Below, piece after piece: positions 28,651 to 39,617 of a DNA stretch of 45,684 nucleotides (position 1 is its first letter; each line of letters opens with the position of its first letter). The notes below the pieces were generated by a model. That model saw nothing but the letters and a program-made list of their open reading frames with translations. It did no database searches and was not told where the DNA came from. A program made the position numbers and the translations under genes. Source of the DNA: Puniceicoccales bacterium. GTDB lineage: Bacteria > Verrucomicrobiota > Verrucomicrobiia > Opitutales > UBA9783. The stretch lies in NCBI GenBank assembly GCA_031260015.1, contig JAIRKR010000054.1, positions 1 through 45,684 on the forward strand, in the 5' to 3' direction.

Positions 28651-29533
28651 AGGTATTATTTTAGCCGGTGGTAATGGTTCGCGTCTGTATCCGCTCACGC
28701 TGGCAACTAGCAAACAACTTTTTCCACTGTACAACAAACCAGTACTTTATTACCCTCTAACTACCCTCATGTTGGCTGGAGTTCGAGATATTCTCATCAT
28801 CTCAACGGAACGCGATCTACCTGCCATCCAAAATCTTTTGGGCACCGGAGAGCAATTTGGTATCCAATGCTCCTATAAAGTACAAACAAGCCCTAGGGGA
28901 TTGCCCGAAGCCTTTATTTTAGCGGAAGATTTTTTGCAAAATCAACCTTCTTTCCTAATCTTGGGAGATAACTTTTTCTACGGGCATCAATTGTCATCGC
29001 TTCTAGAACAGAGTATTATTATCACTACAGGGGCCCACCTGTTTTTACATCCCATTGATAATCCCAGTGCCTACGGAGTCCTCGAAGCCGATTCCAATGG
29101 TTGCGTTAAAGGTATCATCGAAAAACCAACAACATTCGTATCCAATCTAGCCATTACGGGTTTATACATTTTTGATGAACAAGCCTCTACTTTCGCAAAA
29201 CAGCTGAAACCATCAGCGCGTGGAGAAATAGAAATTACAGACCTTATTAAACTTTATTGGAAACAAAATCATCTAACTTATTCAATGCTGGGTCGCGGAT
29301 ACGTTTGGTACGATGTCGGCACACCTCAATCTCTATTGCAAGTAAGTAACTATGTGGAAATACTTGAAACACGACAGGGATTGTTTATCGCATCTCCCGA
29401 AGAGATTGCCCTACGATTAGGATATATTACACTGGATGACTTACGGAAATATATCGACAAAACGCCCCAATGTACCTATCGTCACTACCTAGAAAATCTT
29501 ATTCATCATGCAGACCATAAAAACAGACTTTGA
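28634..29533 (+). CDS. rmlA: Glucose-1-phosphate thymidylyltransferase
   Basis: KGIILAGGNGSRLYPLTLATSKQLFPLYNKPVLYYPL. Confidence 0.97.
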   Translation: MKKISKGIILAGGNGSRLYPLTLATSKQLFPLYNKPVLYYPLTTLMLAGVRDILIISTERDLPAIQNLLGTGEQFGIQCSYKVQTSPRGLPEAFILAEDFLQNQPSFLILGDNFFYGHQLSSLLEQSIIITTGAHLFLHPIDNPSAYGVLEADSNGCVKGIIEKPTTFVSNLAITGLYIFDEQASTFAKQLKPSARGEIEITDLIKLYWKQNHLTYSMLGRGYVWYDVGTPQSLLQVSNYVEILETRQGLFIASPEEIALRLGYITLDDLRKYIDKTPQCTYRHYLENLIHHADHKNRL

Positions 29534-30038
29534 AGGTGTGTTGGTTTTTAAACCAATCACTTTTCAAGATACACGCGGTGCATTTTATGAAAACTGGCAT
29601 GAAGCAAAATATCGGGAAGCAGGCTTACACGTTCCATTTATTCAAGATGACTTTTCAATTTCAAAAAAACATGTTCTTCGAGGGTTGCATGGTCAACCCG
29701 GGCAAACACGGTTAATACAAACGGTTGTCGGAAAGGTATGGGACGTGTTAGTGGACATACGTCCGCAGTCAAAGACTTTTAAACGTTACTTTTCAATTAT
29801 TTTGTCCGAAGACGAACCTACTCAGGTCTTTGCTCCAGCCGGGTTCCTTCATGGCTTCTGTGTCTTAAGTGACCAGGCTGTTATGCATTACAAATGTTCA
29901 ACTTACTACGATAGAACCAAAGAATTTGGTTTTCGTTGGAATGATCCGGCCTTCCACATCGACTGGCCAAATGAAAATTTCATTTTAAGCGTTAAAGATT
30001 CTGAACAACCTTTTTTTAGATCTTCTTATGAATTATGA
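29508..30038 (+). CDS. rmlC: dTDP-4-dehydrorhamnose 3,5-epimerase
   Basis: FIQDDFSISKKHVLRGLHGQPG; VGKVWDVLVDIRPQSKTF; FAPAGFLHGFCVLSDQAVMHYKCS. Confidence 0.95.
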   Translation: MQTIKTDFEGVLVFKPITFQDTRGAFYENWHEAKYREAGLHVPFIQDDFSISKKHVLRGLHGQPGQTRLIQTVVGKVWDVLVDIRPQSKTFKRYFSIILSEDEPTQVFAPAGFLHGFCVLSDQAVMHYKCSTYYDRTKEFGFRWNDPAFHIDWPNENFILSVKDSEQPFFRSSYEL

Positions 30039-31173
30039 TAAAAACTTAGCTTCCAAGCTCTCAATATTTCTGCCGCTCAAAGGGCGTCCTTTGTTTACTT
30101 TGCGATATTTCTTGTACATGGAAGCAGTTGAGTGTCCGTTTCATATTTTAATAGCCGATGGAAGTTTGGATGAAGAAAACAAAAAAATTATAGACGATAA
30201 TAAACATCGATTTTCTCACGTATCCTTCGAATATTTACGTTATCCACCCGATAACACCATCCTTGACTTTGAACGTAAAATGGCAGATGCCTTGTCAAAG
30301 ATTAATACGCCTTATGTTGTGTGGCATAATAATGATGATTTTTCAATCGTAGGCTCTATGCTGGAATGCATTAAATTTATAGATAAAGACGAAAAAGGCG
30401 AATTTGTCGCGTGTGGTGGGCCAGCGTATCAATTCATGATACATAAAAATAAGCCTTTTGGAAATTTCACAAGCAATTTCGTTTGTAAAAACAAAAAGGA
30501 TGGTGTTTTATCTCTAGACACCAAGAGCCGTGTTTTGTCTTCAATGCCATTTTATCAAACAATCATACAAAATGTGATTTTACGTACAGATACATTTCAT
30601 CAAGCCTACCGAGAACTTGTTAAACATAACATAACAGATCTTTTGGTTTCCGAATATTTTTTGGTACGTTATCTTTTATGCAAAGGAAAATATAAGATAT
30701 TACATAACACGCCTTACTGGTTTTATCAAACAAACACATCAGTTTGGCAGCCGGAATTCTTTTTGAAAAAAGTATTGCTAGGTAGCTTTTTAGAAGAACA
30801 CAAGATAACTATGCACTTGATTGCAGAACAAATTGTCCAATCATCTTCATTGGACTTGACATCAGCGAACATTTCAGCTATACAAACGGAATTAGAAGAA
30901 CATTTTGTGAAATCTTTAAATGCAAAAACCCTAAAAGATTTTATCCAGCTTCAGACCGATTTATTAAATTGTCAATTCATTTTACAACTAATAGAGACTT
31001 ATCGGGGCCTTAAAAATTGCTTGATGCGATTTTACTGGACAAATTTAAAAAAATACAGTTGGTATCTTTTTGTATGGCTTCGTAACCCACGATTAGCGAC
31101 ACATGTGTTGCAATCTGTAAGCGCATTTCAAAAAGTGAGCAAACATCTTCCTGATGACATAAAAGGTAAATAG
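30028..31173 (+). CDS. Glycosyltransferase (TIGR00180-like family)
   Basis: LSIFLPLKGRPLFTLRYFLYM...ILIADGSLDEENK...YVVWHNNDDFSIV. Confidence 0.75.
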   Translation: MNYDKNLASKLSIFLPLKGRPLFTLRYFLYMEAVECPFHILIADGSLDEENKKIIDDNKHRFSHVSFEYLRYPPDNTILDFERKMADALSKINTPYVVWHNNDDFSIVGSMLECIKFIDKDEKGEFVACGGPAYQFMIHKNKPFGNFTSNFVCKNKKDGVLSLDTKSRVLSSMPFYQTIIQNVILRTDTFHQAYRELVKHNITDLLVSEYFLVRYLLCKGKYKILHNTPYWFYQTNTSVWQPEFFLKKVLLGSFLEEHKITMHLIAEQIVQSSSLDLTSANISAIQTELEEHFVKSLNAKTLKDFIQLQTDLLNCQFILQLIETYRGLKNCLMRFYWTNLKKYSWYLFVWLRNPRLATHVLQSVSAFQKVSKHLPDDIKGK

Positions 31174-31382
31174 ATACATTTAAAATAAAAAAGAACAAAG
31201 TACAATGTCGTAATTTATAACTTATTGTAAAGAGGGTATATTTTAGCCTTTTGGTGGTATGAGTTAGCTTCTATGTTAATAAGTAATTTAAATCTTCTGT
31301 AAATACATATTATGTTGGTTTGTTTTACAAAATAACAAAGATGGTGGAGTCTATTGTTCTAAAAAACTCATTAAATTTTTTA

Positions 31383-32843
31383 TTACCAATTCTCCAACAA
31401 CTTAAAAACCCACCGATACAAGTTCTTAAATTCTAAATGCGCCGCTTCTGATCTAAATTTTTCGGGTACATAGATGGCAAATAGATTAGCGGTGGCATTG
31501 GCTGGATTCTCTTGGGAGCAAACTTGACGTCCATGATCGCCATGCAAAATAATAATGGGTGCTTGATGATTTTCGGCATGTTGGTTTATAATATCACGAA
31601 GCACTGGCAAAACAAGTTGATTGATAGCTCGTATTTGATTTACATATCTCTTTTTGAAAGCCTCTTGTTGTTCATCCGTGGCAACGATGTTTTGTTGTTT
31701 TTGCAATAAAACCCCTTCAAAAGTTTGTTCTTGAGATATATTGCCGTTTTCATCAAAAACTAAAGGCTCATGTGGGGATAAAATGTGTGCGTAAAAATAT
31801 TGATTTTGGAAACCGTAACGAGATGGACTTTCGTGCAATAAGGCCAATATAGTTTTTATTTCATAGATATGCTGTTGATAATACTTTTGAAGCATACAGT
31901 TTTCGAAGACATGTTTTAAAAGCGTGTCACTTGTAACTGCCAAAAAAGTTTTTACAAAATTACTTACTTTGAGCTCGTTCGCCGGCATGTAAGGCGACTG
32001 GTATATACCTACATGTTCTAACAAATGAAGTTGATAGTTTTTTTGCGACAACGATGGCCAAACCTCATTACAATTTAGTTTATGATGAAAATATGTGTCT
32101 GTTTCTGACAATTCCTTGGAATGTTGACATCCAAAATTAAGTACAGAAGACATCGATAGATACGTACCACTGTAATCACTGTGCGAATCCTTTTGACAGA
32201 CAAAGCCTAATTGCTCTAAAGCATTGTAAAAGTCAGAGTTGTCATATCCATAAGTTTCTTTGAGAACATGATAATTGGTATAAGCGTCTAAAATGATATG
32301 ATAAATATTTGGAAGTTTTTCAATACTTTGATTCTTTATGATGGGAAGCTTTGCATTTTGCCTATGAAAGTAATTCAAAACCGTTTGTCCTAATAGAAAA
32401 CAGCTTATACACATTACCCATACATTTAAGATACGATTCAATTTAGTAAAATTAAACTTTTTTCGCAAAATTCGCCAAAAAAGAAATGTAACCATTCCAA
32501 AAACAAATGCGAAAAGCATCGCTAGGCTCCATTTGTATGTTACTATGATGGGTGCAACCTGTGGTGGTAAGACCGAACTATCCCAGATGGCAATCCGATG
32601 GCGTCCAAATATTAAAATTCTTGCGATAGGAATGCTATACCAAAAAGATAACCATCCAAAACTAACGAGAGGGAAATAAGCGTTGTACGTTTTTTTGCAA
32701 ATAAGTCTTAAAAATCCGTTAATACAAGCTGTTACAATGCCTAAAGCAATGGCGATAATAACGATATGCTGCAGTGGTAACTCATCACAATTTTTTATGT
32801 AAATCCAACATATGGGCAAAATAGCAAAAAAATATATATGCAT
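31383..32843 (-). CDS. Alkaline-phosphatase/sulfatase-superfamily membrane protein, intact copy
   Basis: N-terminal TM segments; PNIYHIILDAYTNYHVLKETYGYDNSDFYNALEQLGF; FYAHILSPHEPLVFD; PIIILHGDHGRQV; NLYRWVFKLL. Confidence 0.85.
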   Translation of the reverse strand: MHIYFFAILPICWIYIKNCDELPLQHIVIIAIALGIVTACINGFLRLICKKTYNAYFPLVSFGWLSFWYSIPIARILIFGRHRIAIWDSSVLPPQVAPIIVTYKWSLAMLFAFVFGMVTFLFWRILRKKFNFTKLNRILNVWVMCISCFLLGQTVLNYFHRQNAKLPIIKNQSIEKLPNIYHIILDAYTNYHVLKETYGYDNSDFYNALEQLGFVCQKDSHSDYSGTYLSMSSVLNFGCQHSKELSETDTYFHHKLNCNEVWPSLSQKNYQLHLLEHVGIYQSPYMPANELKVSNFVKTFLAVTSDTLLKHVFENCMLQKYYQQHIYEIKTILALLHESPSRYGFQNQYFYAHILSPHEPLVFDENGNISQEQTFEGVLLQKQQNIVATDEQQEAFKKRYVNQIRAINQLVLPVLRDIINQHAENHQAPIIILHGDHGRQVCSQENPANATANLFAIYVPEKFRSEAAHLEFKNLYRWVFKLLENW

Positions 32844-32857
32844 CTACAAATCTTTAT

Positions 32858-33580
32858 TTACTTCAGCTTTTGACCAATGTATATCAAATTAGGCTTATGG
32901 CCATAATAAAATTTATATGCTATCCCATAAAATTTATTTAGATACCAATAACCGGTAAAAGCTGTTTCAAAACAGTATTTTTCAATAAACCCACATGAAC
33001 GCATCCGTTCAACGAGTGTGGAAGTGGTCCACTGAGACATATGTTGAACACGATGGAACATCGCTCCACAGCAAGGACATAAAGCTTTTTCCTTGAAAAA
33101 GTTTTCTTTATTTGGTGTCGTGAGCACTAGACTTCCTCCAATTTTTAGTAAATGAAAAATTCGTTTTAAACACTCATCAAGTTTGTCAGGTAAGATATGT
33201 TCAATACATTCTACAAGAAAAATAACATCAAAAAACAGCTTTTTATTATTGAAAAAACCATCATTTGTGACTTCACAGCCCTTAAAGTTTTTCTGTTCAG
33301 AAAAATTTTTATCAACAATACTTACATTTCTAGTAGAAATATCTAACCCATATAAAAAACACTTTCTATTTCTTAATAATAGATCAAATACCCAACACCA
33401 CACCCAAAATCAAGCACATTTCCTTCGAGCAATACTTTTCCCCTTATCGCACGTAATATATCTTTTCCAAATTTTTTAGAAAAATACTGCTTCGACATAA
33501 CCTGAGTATACGCACTCCAAAAGTTCTCAACATTTGTCTCATTCCATAAAAAATCAAATCTATTTACCTTTCCGCTCCTT
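32858..33580 (-). pseudogene. SAM-dependent methyltransferase, frameshifted
   Basis: Upstream frame NRFDFLWNETNVENFWSAYTQVM...VLLEGNVLDFGCGVGYLI; downstream frame FDLLLRNRKCFLYGLDIS...VIFLVECIEHILPDKLDECLKRIFHLLKIGGSLVLTTPN; frame changes at about 33380. Confidence 0.8.
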
Positions 33581-34932
33581 TACCTCCCTACTCCAAGTGC
33601 TTCAAAACCTATGTCGCGTAAGGTTTGCAAGTTAAGTAAGTTTCGGCCATCGAAGATGAAGGCCGGTTTTTTCATCGAGTGATACAATTTCATATAATCA
33701 AGATTTTTAAATAATTCCCATTCGGTTAAAATGATGATGGCGTGGGCATCTTTTGCGACAGCGTATGGATTGGATTCAACAGAAAAGCTTTGCGGCTCAA
33801 ATGTTTGTAAATTTTTACGAATGCTGGATTCCGAAACTTCAGGATCGTAGATAGCCAACGTTGCCTGTTCGTATAAAAGTTCTTCGCAAACGGTTAACGC
33901 CGGTGTTTCTCGGGTATCATTCGTATCCTTCTTAAACGCGAATCCGAAAATGGCTAATTTCTTACCGGCCAACGTATTGAACAACGTATGAACAATTTTC
34001 TGCGAAAAGCGATGTTTTTGGTATTCATTCATGATGACCACCTGTTCCCAATAATGGGCTACTTGCGGTAATCCAAAATATTCGCACAGGTAGACTAAAT
34101 TGAGTAGGTCTTTTTTGAAACAAGAACCCCCAAATCCTACCGAACTTTGCAAAAATTGCGGGCCGATACGCGTATCGGTTCCAATAGCTAAAGCCAGTTC
34201 TTCAACATTTGCACCCGATTTTTCGCAGAGTGCCGAAAGGGCATTTATGGATGAAATACGTTGGGCCAAAAACGCATTTGCACTCAGTTTAGATAACTCG
34301 GACGACCAAACGCTTTGCACAATAATCTTATGCTTGGGGACCCAGTGTTCGTAAATACTGGATAAGGTCTGAACGGCCGTTTGCCCATGTTTGGTTGCAT
34401 CTCCACCGATAAGGATGCGGTCTGGGTGCTTTAAATCATGGATTGCACTTCCTTCTGCCATGAATTCGGGGTTGGATAACACTTCAAAATGGCAACCACG
34501 GGCATTGGAGTTCAAAATTCTACGGATTTTTTCGGCCGTACGGACCGGAATTGTTGATTTTTCAACGATAACTTTGTCCTGGGTAGCCACCTGAGCGATA
34601 CGGCGCACGGCACTTTCAATATACTTTAAATCCGATGCTTTACCAGCTCCATCGCCGTACGTTTTGACGGGTGTATTCACCGACAAAAAAATAACATCCG
34701 ACTCGGCAATTGCCCTGTCGATATCGGTTGAAAAAAATAAATTACGTCCACGAACGGATTGTACAATGGCGTTGAGTCCCGGTTCATATACGGGAAGTTG
34801 GTCCGAGTTCCAAGCTTGGATGCGTGCTTCGTCCACATCCACCACAAAGACATCAATTTCGGGACACTGTTCGGCAATGACCACCATCGTTGGTCCACCA
34901 ACATAACCCGCTCCAATGCTACAAATTTTCAT
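33580..34932 (-). CDS. ugd: UDP-glucose 6-dehydrogenase
   Basis: MKICSIGAGYVGGPTMVVIA; FLSVNTPVKTYG; QSSVGFGGSCFKKDLLNLVYL; FAFKKDTNDTRETPA. ATG at 34932. Confidence 0.95.
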   Translation of the reverse strand: MKICSIGAGYVGGPTMVVIAEQCPEIDVFVVDVDEARIQAWNSDQLPVYEPGLNAIVQSVRGRNLFFSTDIDRAIAESDVIFLSVNTPVKTYGDGAGKASDLKYIESAVRRIAQVATQDKVIVEKSTIPVRTAEKIRRILNSNARGCHFEVLSNPEFMAEGSAIHDLKHPDRILIGGDATKHGQTAVQTLSSIYEHWVPKHKIIVQSVWSSELSKLSANAFLAQRISSINALSALCEKSGANVEELALAIGTDTRIGPQFLQSSVGFGGSCFKKDLLNLVYLCEYFGLPQVAHYWEQVVIMNEYQKHRFSQKIVHTLFNTLAGKKLAIFGFAFKKDTNDTRETPALTVCEELLYEQATLAIYDPEVSESSIRKNLQTFEPQSFSVESNPYAVAKDAHAIIILTEWELFKNLDYMKLYHSMKKPAFIFDGRNLLNLQTLRDIGFEALGVGR

Positions 34933-35131
34933 TTGATTGCCTTTTAAGAAAAACGATCCTATCGCAATATGCAATCACCAATAACTGTAAAAATCCTATA
35001 ATGACCCAAAAATATATACAATCTTGGTCAATTAAATAGCTTTACCTATTTTAATCATCATTGGAATATTTGGGTGGACGAGTTGGGTAATATTCATTTA
35101 CATCTAAAATCCTAAGTATTAAAGATTCATT

Positions 35132-36590
35132 ATGTTATTTTGCGATCCAAAGTATTTTGCAATTTTTTTACCCATAGCGGCATTTTTATATTGGTTTTCA
35201 ATAGGGAAAGGTAAATTTCGTTGGACGTTACCTCTACTGATAATTGCATCCACCGTATTTTACGCCACGTGGAGCATCAAGTTTTTCGTTCTGTTGACGT
35301 TGTCCGCTTGCATCAATTATACTTTCGGATACTTACTATTGGTTCTTGGAGAGGAGAGGAGCAACCAGGCGAAAACAGTGGCTCATTTTAGGCATCTTAT
35401 TCAATATTGGATTGTTGGGGTACTTTAAATATTTCAATTTTTTCGTCGACAACTGTAATCACTTTTTCGGTACACAATGGAACGTTGCTAAAATCATTCT
35501 TCCTTTGGGTATCAGTTTTTATACTTTCCAACAACTTGCCTACCTCATCGATGCCTACAAACGTACCGTTGCACGTTGTTCTTTGGGACAATATGTATTG
35601 TTCGTAATCTTCTTTCCGCAGTTAGTTGCAGGCCCCATTGTGCATTATCAAGAAATGATTCCACAATTGGGGAAGGTACGAGTCATCGATTGGGAATCGA
35701 TGTACCGTGGAATTACCATTTTTGTTATTGGATTGGCTAAAAAAATTCTTATCGCGGATACGCTCGCTACTTATGTCCAAAACGGCTACGCACACGTGGA
35801 TCAATTGGCCTTTGTAAGTACGTGGATCGTAAGTTTATGCTATACGTTTCAACTCTACTTCGACTTCAGCGGGTACGCCGACATGGCTATCGGTTCAGGC
35901 TTGCTATTCGGCATCAGGCTTCCAGAGAACTTCAATTCTCCCTATCAAGCCCTCGACATCCAAGATTTTTGGCGGCGTTGGCACATGACCCTTAGTACGT
36001 GGTTGAAAAATTACATCTACATCTCACTTGGAGGTAGTCGTTGTTCGCGAGCACGCACATGCGTAAATTTGTTTCTTACATTTTTTATCGGTGGCATTTG
36101 GCATGGAGCCGGTTGGGGATTTATCATTTGGGGTACTTTACACGGCTTGGCAACCATTGTACACCGATTGTGGCAATTAACGGGGATCCACTTCAGCAAA
36201 TTTGCTGCATGGCTGATCACTTTCAACTTTATCAACATTGCTTGGATATTCTTCCGAGCAGAATCATTATCTAAAGCCACAACAGTTTTGAGAAAAATGT
36301 TTGATCTAAGTTGCCTCAATGCTGTGGATGCATGCACAACCTTGCGAGAGGCAATACAGCTCATCGGCGGCACATTGTTTTCCGGAAATCAATGTTTAAA
36401 ACTTATACTTATGTGTTGTGCTCTAGCTTTTCTATGCCTGTGTTTCAAAAATGCTCAACGCTGGACCGAGCGATTGACCTTGAGGCCATTATTTCTCAAA
36501 ACGTGCATCTTAAGCCTAATTGTATGGCTTTCATGGACTATAATGGCTCAACGCTCCGACAAAATTGAATTTCTCTACTGGCAATTTTAG
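35132..36590 (+). pseudogene. MBOAT-family O-acetyltransferase (AlgI-like), 5' frameshift
   Basis: MLFCDPKYFAIFLPIAAFLYWF...FYATW then frame change at about 35345-35385 into RRKQWLILGILFNIGLLGYFKYFNFF...ILPLGISFYTFQQLAYLIDAYK...NFNSPYQALDIQDFWRRWHMTLSTWLKNYIYISLGG...GGIWHGAGWGFIIWG. Confidence 0.9.
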
Positions 36591-36596
36591 TTTTTC

Positions 36597-37766
36597 ATGC
36601 AAGCAAAACGCCAAGTTATCTTCTTTATCTTGCTCAACGTATGTTTGTTTGCAGGTATGGTTGCCTTTAATTACATCATCGATCCCTTCTGTATTTTCCA
36701 TAAACCCATTTTTAAGAAACCGATTTTTTTAGGCCACGAGGTTTTCATGAATCTTGGACAAATTGAAACTTTTCTCAAAAAAACGGACGATTATGATACC
36801 ATTTTGTTAGGTACTTCACACACAGAAAATTTCCTTGCGGATGAAATCACCCAAGCATTGAAAAGCAAAGGGACGCTTAAATTATGTCTAAGTGGAGGCT
36901 ATCCCGTTGAATTGGAAGCAATCGTACAAAAAGCGCTGACAACGGGTAAAGTAAAAAATATTGTTTGGGGATTTGAATTATTTCAGTTTATTTTACCCGC
37001 TTACACACCCCATGAAAGTCGTATATTCCCGTATCACTTGTATAAAAATAAATTGCCATTACTGTTTGACGCGCGCGTATTAAGGTCATCCCTTAAGCTA
37101 CTATTATTGCATTACGAGCTTAAAAATATTAAATTTTCATGGCATTACAACAATACGCTCAGTTCTGTGTATTTCTATCATAATCTACCCTGTATTTTTG
37201 ATATGCATAAACGTTTTGTTGCTCCAGATACCTTAAAGAAAAGCCGAGATACTCGTTACCATTATGATATATTCAAATGCCCCAATTGGGATACAACTTT
37301 TTCAGCCATTGACACGCACCTTATTCCCATTATAGAAGCACATCCTGAAATTCAATTCTACATTCCCATAATACCCTACAGTTGGATTTATTTTGTATCA
37401 AAAGGTTTTGAAAATACAGAAAAAATAATACTTTGCCAACGATACTTATGTAAGCGAGCTTCTGCGTTTAAGAATACACGTTTGTACGCCTTTCACACAT
37501 GTCAATTCCCGCACAATCTAGCTAACTACTATAATGAAACCCATTATCACCCCGACATTAACCGTTATGTGTTGTATGCAATCCAAAATAATCGACATCG
37601 ATTGACGATGGAAAACTTGGAACAACACGAACAGGCAATGATTGAAAATTTAAAGGCGTTCGAGATAAAAGATGCTTATCCTCATATGGATAGTCTCGAA
37701 GATATCATACGGCAGGAAGAAGCAAAATCATCCCCTTTGGATAAACCATTGTTGAGCCACAAATAA
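36597..37766 (+). CDS. SGNH/DltD-like partner protein of the MBOAT acyltransferase
   Basis: N-terminal TM; FNYIIDPFCIF; IILLGTSHTENFLADEI; located directly after MBOAT. Confidence 0.65.
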   Translation: MQAKRQVIFFILLNVCLFAGMVAFNYIIDPFCIFHKPIFKKPIFLGHEVFMNLGQIETFLKKTDDYDTILLGTSHTENFLADEITQALKSKGTLKLCLSGGYPVELEAIVQKALTTGKVKNIVWGFELFQFILPAYTPHESRIFPYHLYKNKLPLLFDARVLRSSLKLLLLHYELKNIKFSWHYNNTLSSVYFYHNLPCIFDMHKRFVAPDTLKKSRDTRYHYDIFKCPNWDTTFSAIDTHLIPIIEAHPEIQFYIPIIPYSWIYFVSKGFENTEKIILCQRYLCKRASAFKNTRLYAFHTCQFPHNLANYYNETHYHPDINRYVLYAIQNNRHRLTMENLEQHEQAMIENLKAFEIKDAYPHMDSLEDIIRQEEAKSSPLDKPLLSHK

Positions 37767-39575
37767 GTTCCATAATTGTATTTCGTGGTTACACTTGCCG
37801 GACAAGTGTTCCTGCCAAAGTTGTTTGGCCTCCATACGATCGATGTGATTCCAAAGCAGCGTATGCGTCTCCAAATACTGTTCCCAAGTTGAACGGAGAG
37901 ACGTACGAAACGATTGGCCAAGCGGCATACCAAATCCCATCTTAGGGCGATTCCACAAGGTTTTCGGCACATAACGTTCCAACACGCGCTTGAGTAAGTA
38001 TTTTTTTTCACGTCCTTGGAACTTGCGTACCAAGGGGATTGACCAGGCAAAATCAATCAAATTGTAATCCAAAAAAGGTGCGCGCGTTTCCAGGCCAACG
38101 GCCATGCTTGCTCGATCAACTTTGCACAAAACATCATCGTGCAGGTAGGTCCGCATATCAAGGTACATGACTTGTTCGGCATTATTCTGCAGATGTGGAT
38201 GTAACCGAAACCAAGTTTTTTTCAAAGTAACGGGCCTATCAAAGTAAGTTACGCTATTAAGATACGTGGATAAAAAATCTTTACCTCGCAAACTCTTCGC
38301 CGCCTTGCGCAATTTTAAATGTAGTAGGGGACATCGCCCTGAAAGCAAACGGCTATTTATCATTTCAAATAACGAAAGTACAGGGCGAGGTAAATATTTG
38401 TGTAGTGTGTACAACCGAGGAACCCATTTATGCCGATGATATCCAATAAATAATTCATCGCCCCCATCACCCCCAATGGCAACCGTAACATGTTTCTTAA
38501 ATAGTTTGGAAATAAGATACGTAGATAAAGCCGACGCATCGCCAAATGGCTCGTCATATATTTGTGTAATATCATTTATATCTTCCAATACAGCATCTTG
38601 ATCGACGAATAACGTTGTGTGATCCGTTTTTAGATGTTGCGCTATTGCCTCCGCACACTTCGATTCGTCCCACGGAGAATTCCTAAAACCGACCGTAAAT
38701 GTTTTTATCGGCTGCGTACTCCGGGATTGCATTAAAGCCACCATCAACGAAGAGTCAATTCCTCCGGACAAAAATGCCCCCACGGGAACATCGGCCAACA
38801 GGCGATCGTATACGGACTGCCCCAACAGGCGTTCCAAGGTATCCACACAGTCTTTTTCGGGTAAATCTACCCTCTGTCGATCTTCCAGCGTACGACTTAA
38901 ATCAAAGTACACGGTTTCTTGTATGCCAGCGGTGGTAACCATCAGATAGTGCCCCGGGAATAATTTGCGTGTACGTTTGTAGATTGAGTAAGGGCAAGGG
39001 ATATAATTGAGACGTAAGTAAAGATCGAGAGCCGTTTCATCCACTGTTCGATCAAAATCCGGCATTGGCAATAGGGCTTTCAATTCGGAACCAAATGCGA
39101 AATATTGCCCATCAGCAAAGCCGTAATAAAGCGGTTTTTCTCCAAAACGATCGCGTGCAACGTACAAAATTTTCTCCCGCGCATCGTAAAATGCAAACGC
39201 AAACATGCCGTTGAGCATTGGCAGTGTTTTTGGTACACCCAGTCGAATGCACAGTTGCAATAAAATTTCCGTATCGTTGTGCGCTTCGCAAGCAATCCCC
39301 TGATTTTTTAGATGTTGGGCTAATGTTTTATAATTATAGATTTCACCATTAAAAACGAGCACATAGCGTCCATCCTCTGAGCACATGGGCTGATGACCAC
39401 GAGCACTTAAATCGACAATGGCCAAACGCCGCTGCCCCAAACCGATCGATTCTTTGAGCCAAACACCTTGGTCGTCTGGCCCGCGATGTGCCAGCGACTG
39501 AGTCATTGCGGTAACGGTTGCTGCCAAATCATCAACATCCGATTTAAATCGCCACAAACCCGTTATGCCACACAT
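37728..39575 (-). CDS. asnB: Asparagine synthase (glutamine-hydrolysing)
   Basis: MCGITGLWRF (start 39575); AHRGPDDQGVW; FNGEIYNYKTL; VPVGAFLSGGIDSSLMVALM; GGDGGDELFIGYHRH; LETRAPFLDYNLIDFAW. Confidence 0.95.
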   Translation of the reverse strand: MCGITGLWRFKSDVDDLAATVTAMTQSLAHRGPDDQGVWLKESIGLGQRRLAIVDLSARGHQPMCSEDGRYVLVFNGEIYNYKTLAQHLKNQGIACEAHNDTEILLQLCIRLGVPKTLPMLNGMFAFAFYDAREKILYVARDRFGEKPLYYGFADGQYFAFGSELKALLPMPDFDRTVDETALDLYLRLNYIPCPYSIYKRTRKLFPGHYLMVTTAGIQETVYFDLSRTLEDRQRVDLPEKDCVDTLERLLGQSVYDRLLADVPVGAFLSGGIDSSLMVALMQSRSTQPIKTFTVGFRNSPWDESKCAEAIAQHLKTDHTTLFVDQDAVLEDINDITQIYDEPFGDASALSTYLISKLFKKHVTVAIGGDGGDELFIGYHRHKWVPRLYTLHKYLPRPVLSLFEMINSRLLSGRCPLLHLKLRKAAKSLRGKDFLSTYLNSVTYFDRPVTLKKTWFRLHPHLQNNAEQVMYLDMRTYLHDDVLCKVDRASMAVGLETRAPFLDYNLIDFAWSIPLVRKFQGREKKYLLKRVLERYVPKTLWNRPKMGFGMPLGQSFRTSLRSTWEQYLETHTLLWNHIDRMEAKQLWQEHLSGKCNHEIQLWNLFVAQQWFIQRG

Positions 39576-39617
39576 GGGATAGCATTTTTGCAAAACAATG
39601 CACAAACACAACTTCAA

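Noticed and set aside
36017-36373. Minus-strand 118-aa ORF
   Set aside because: Antisense to MBOAT with no motif support.
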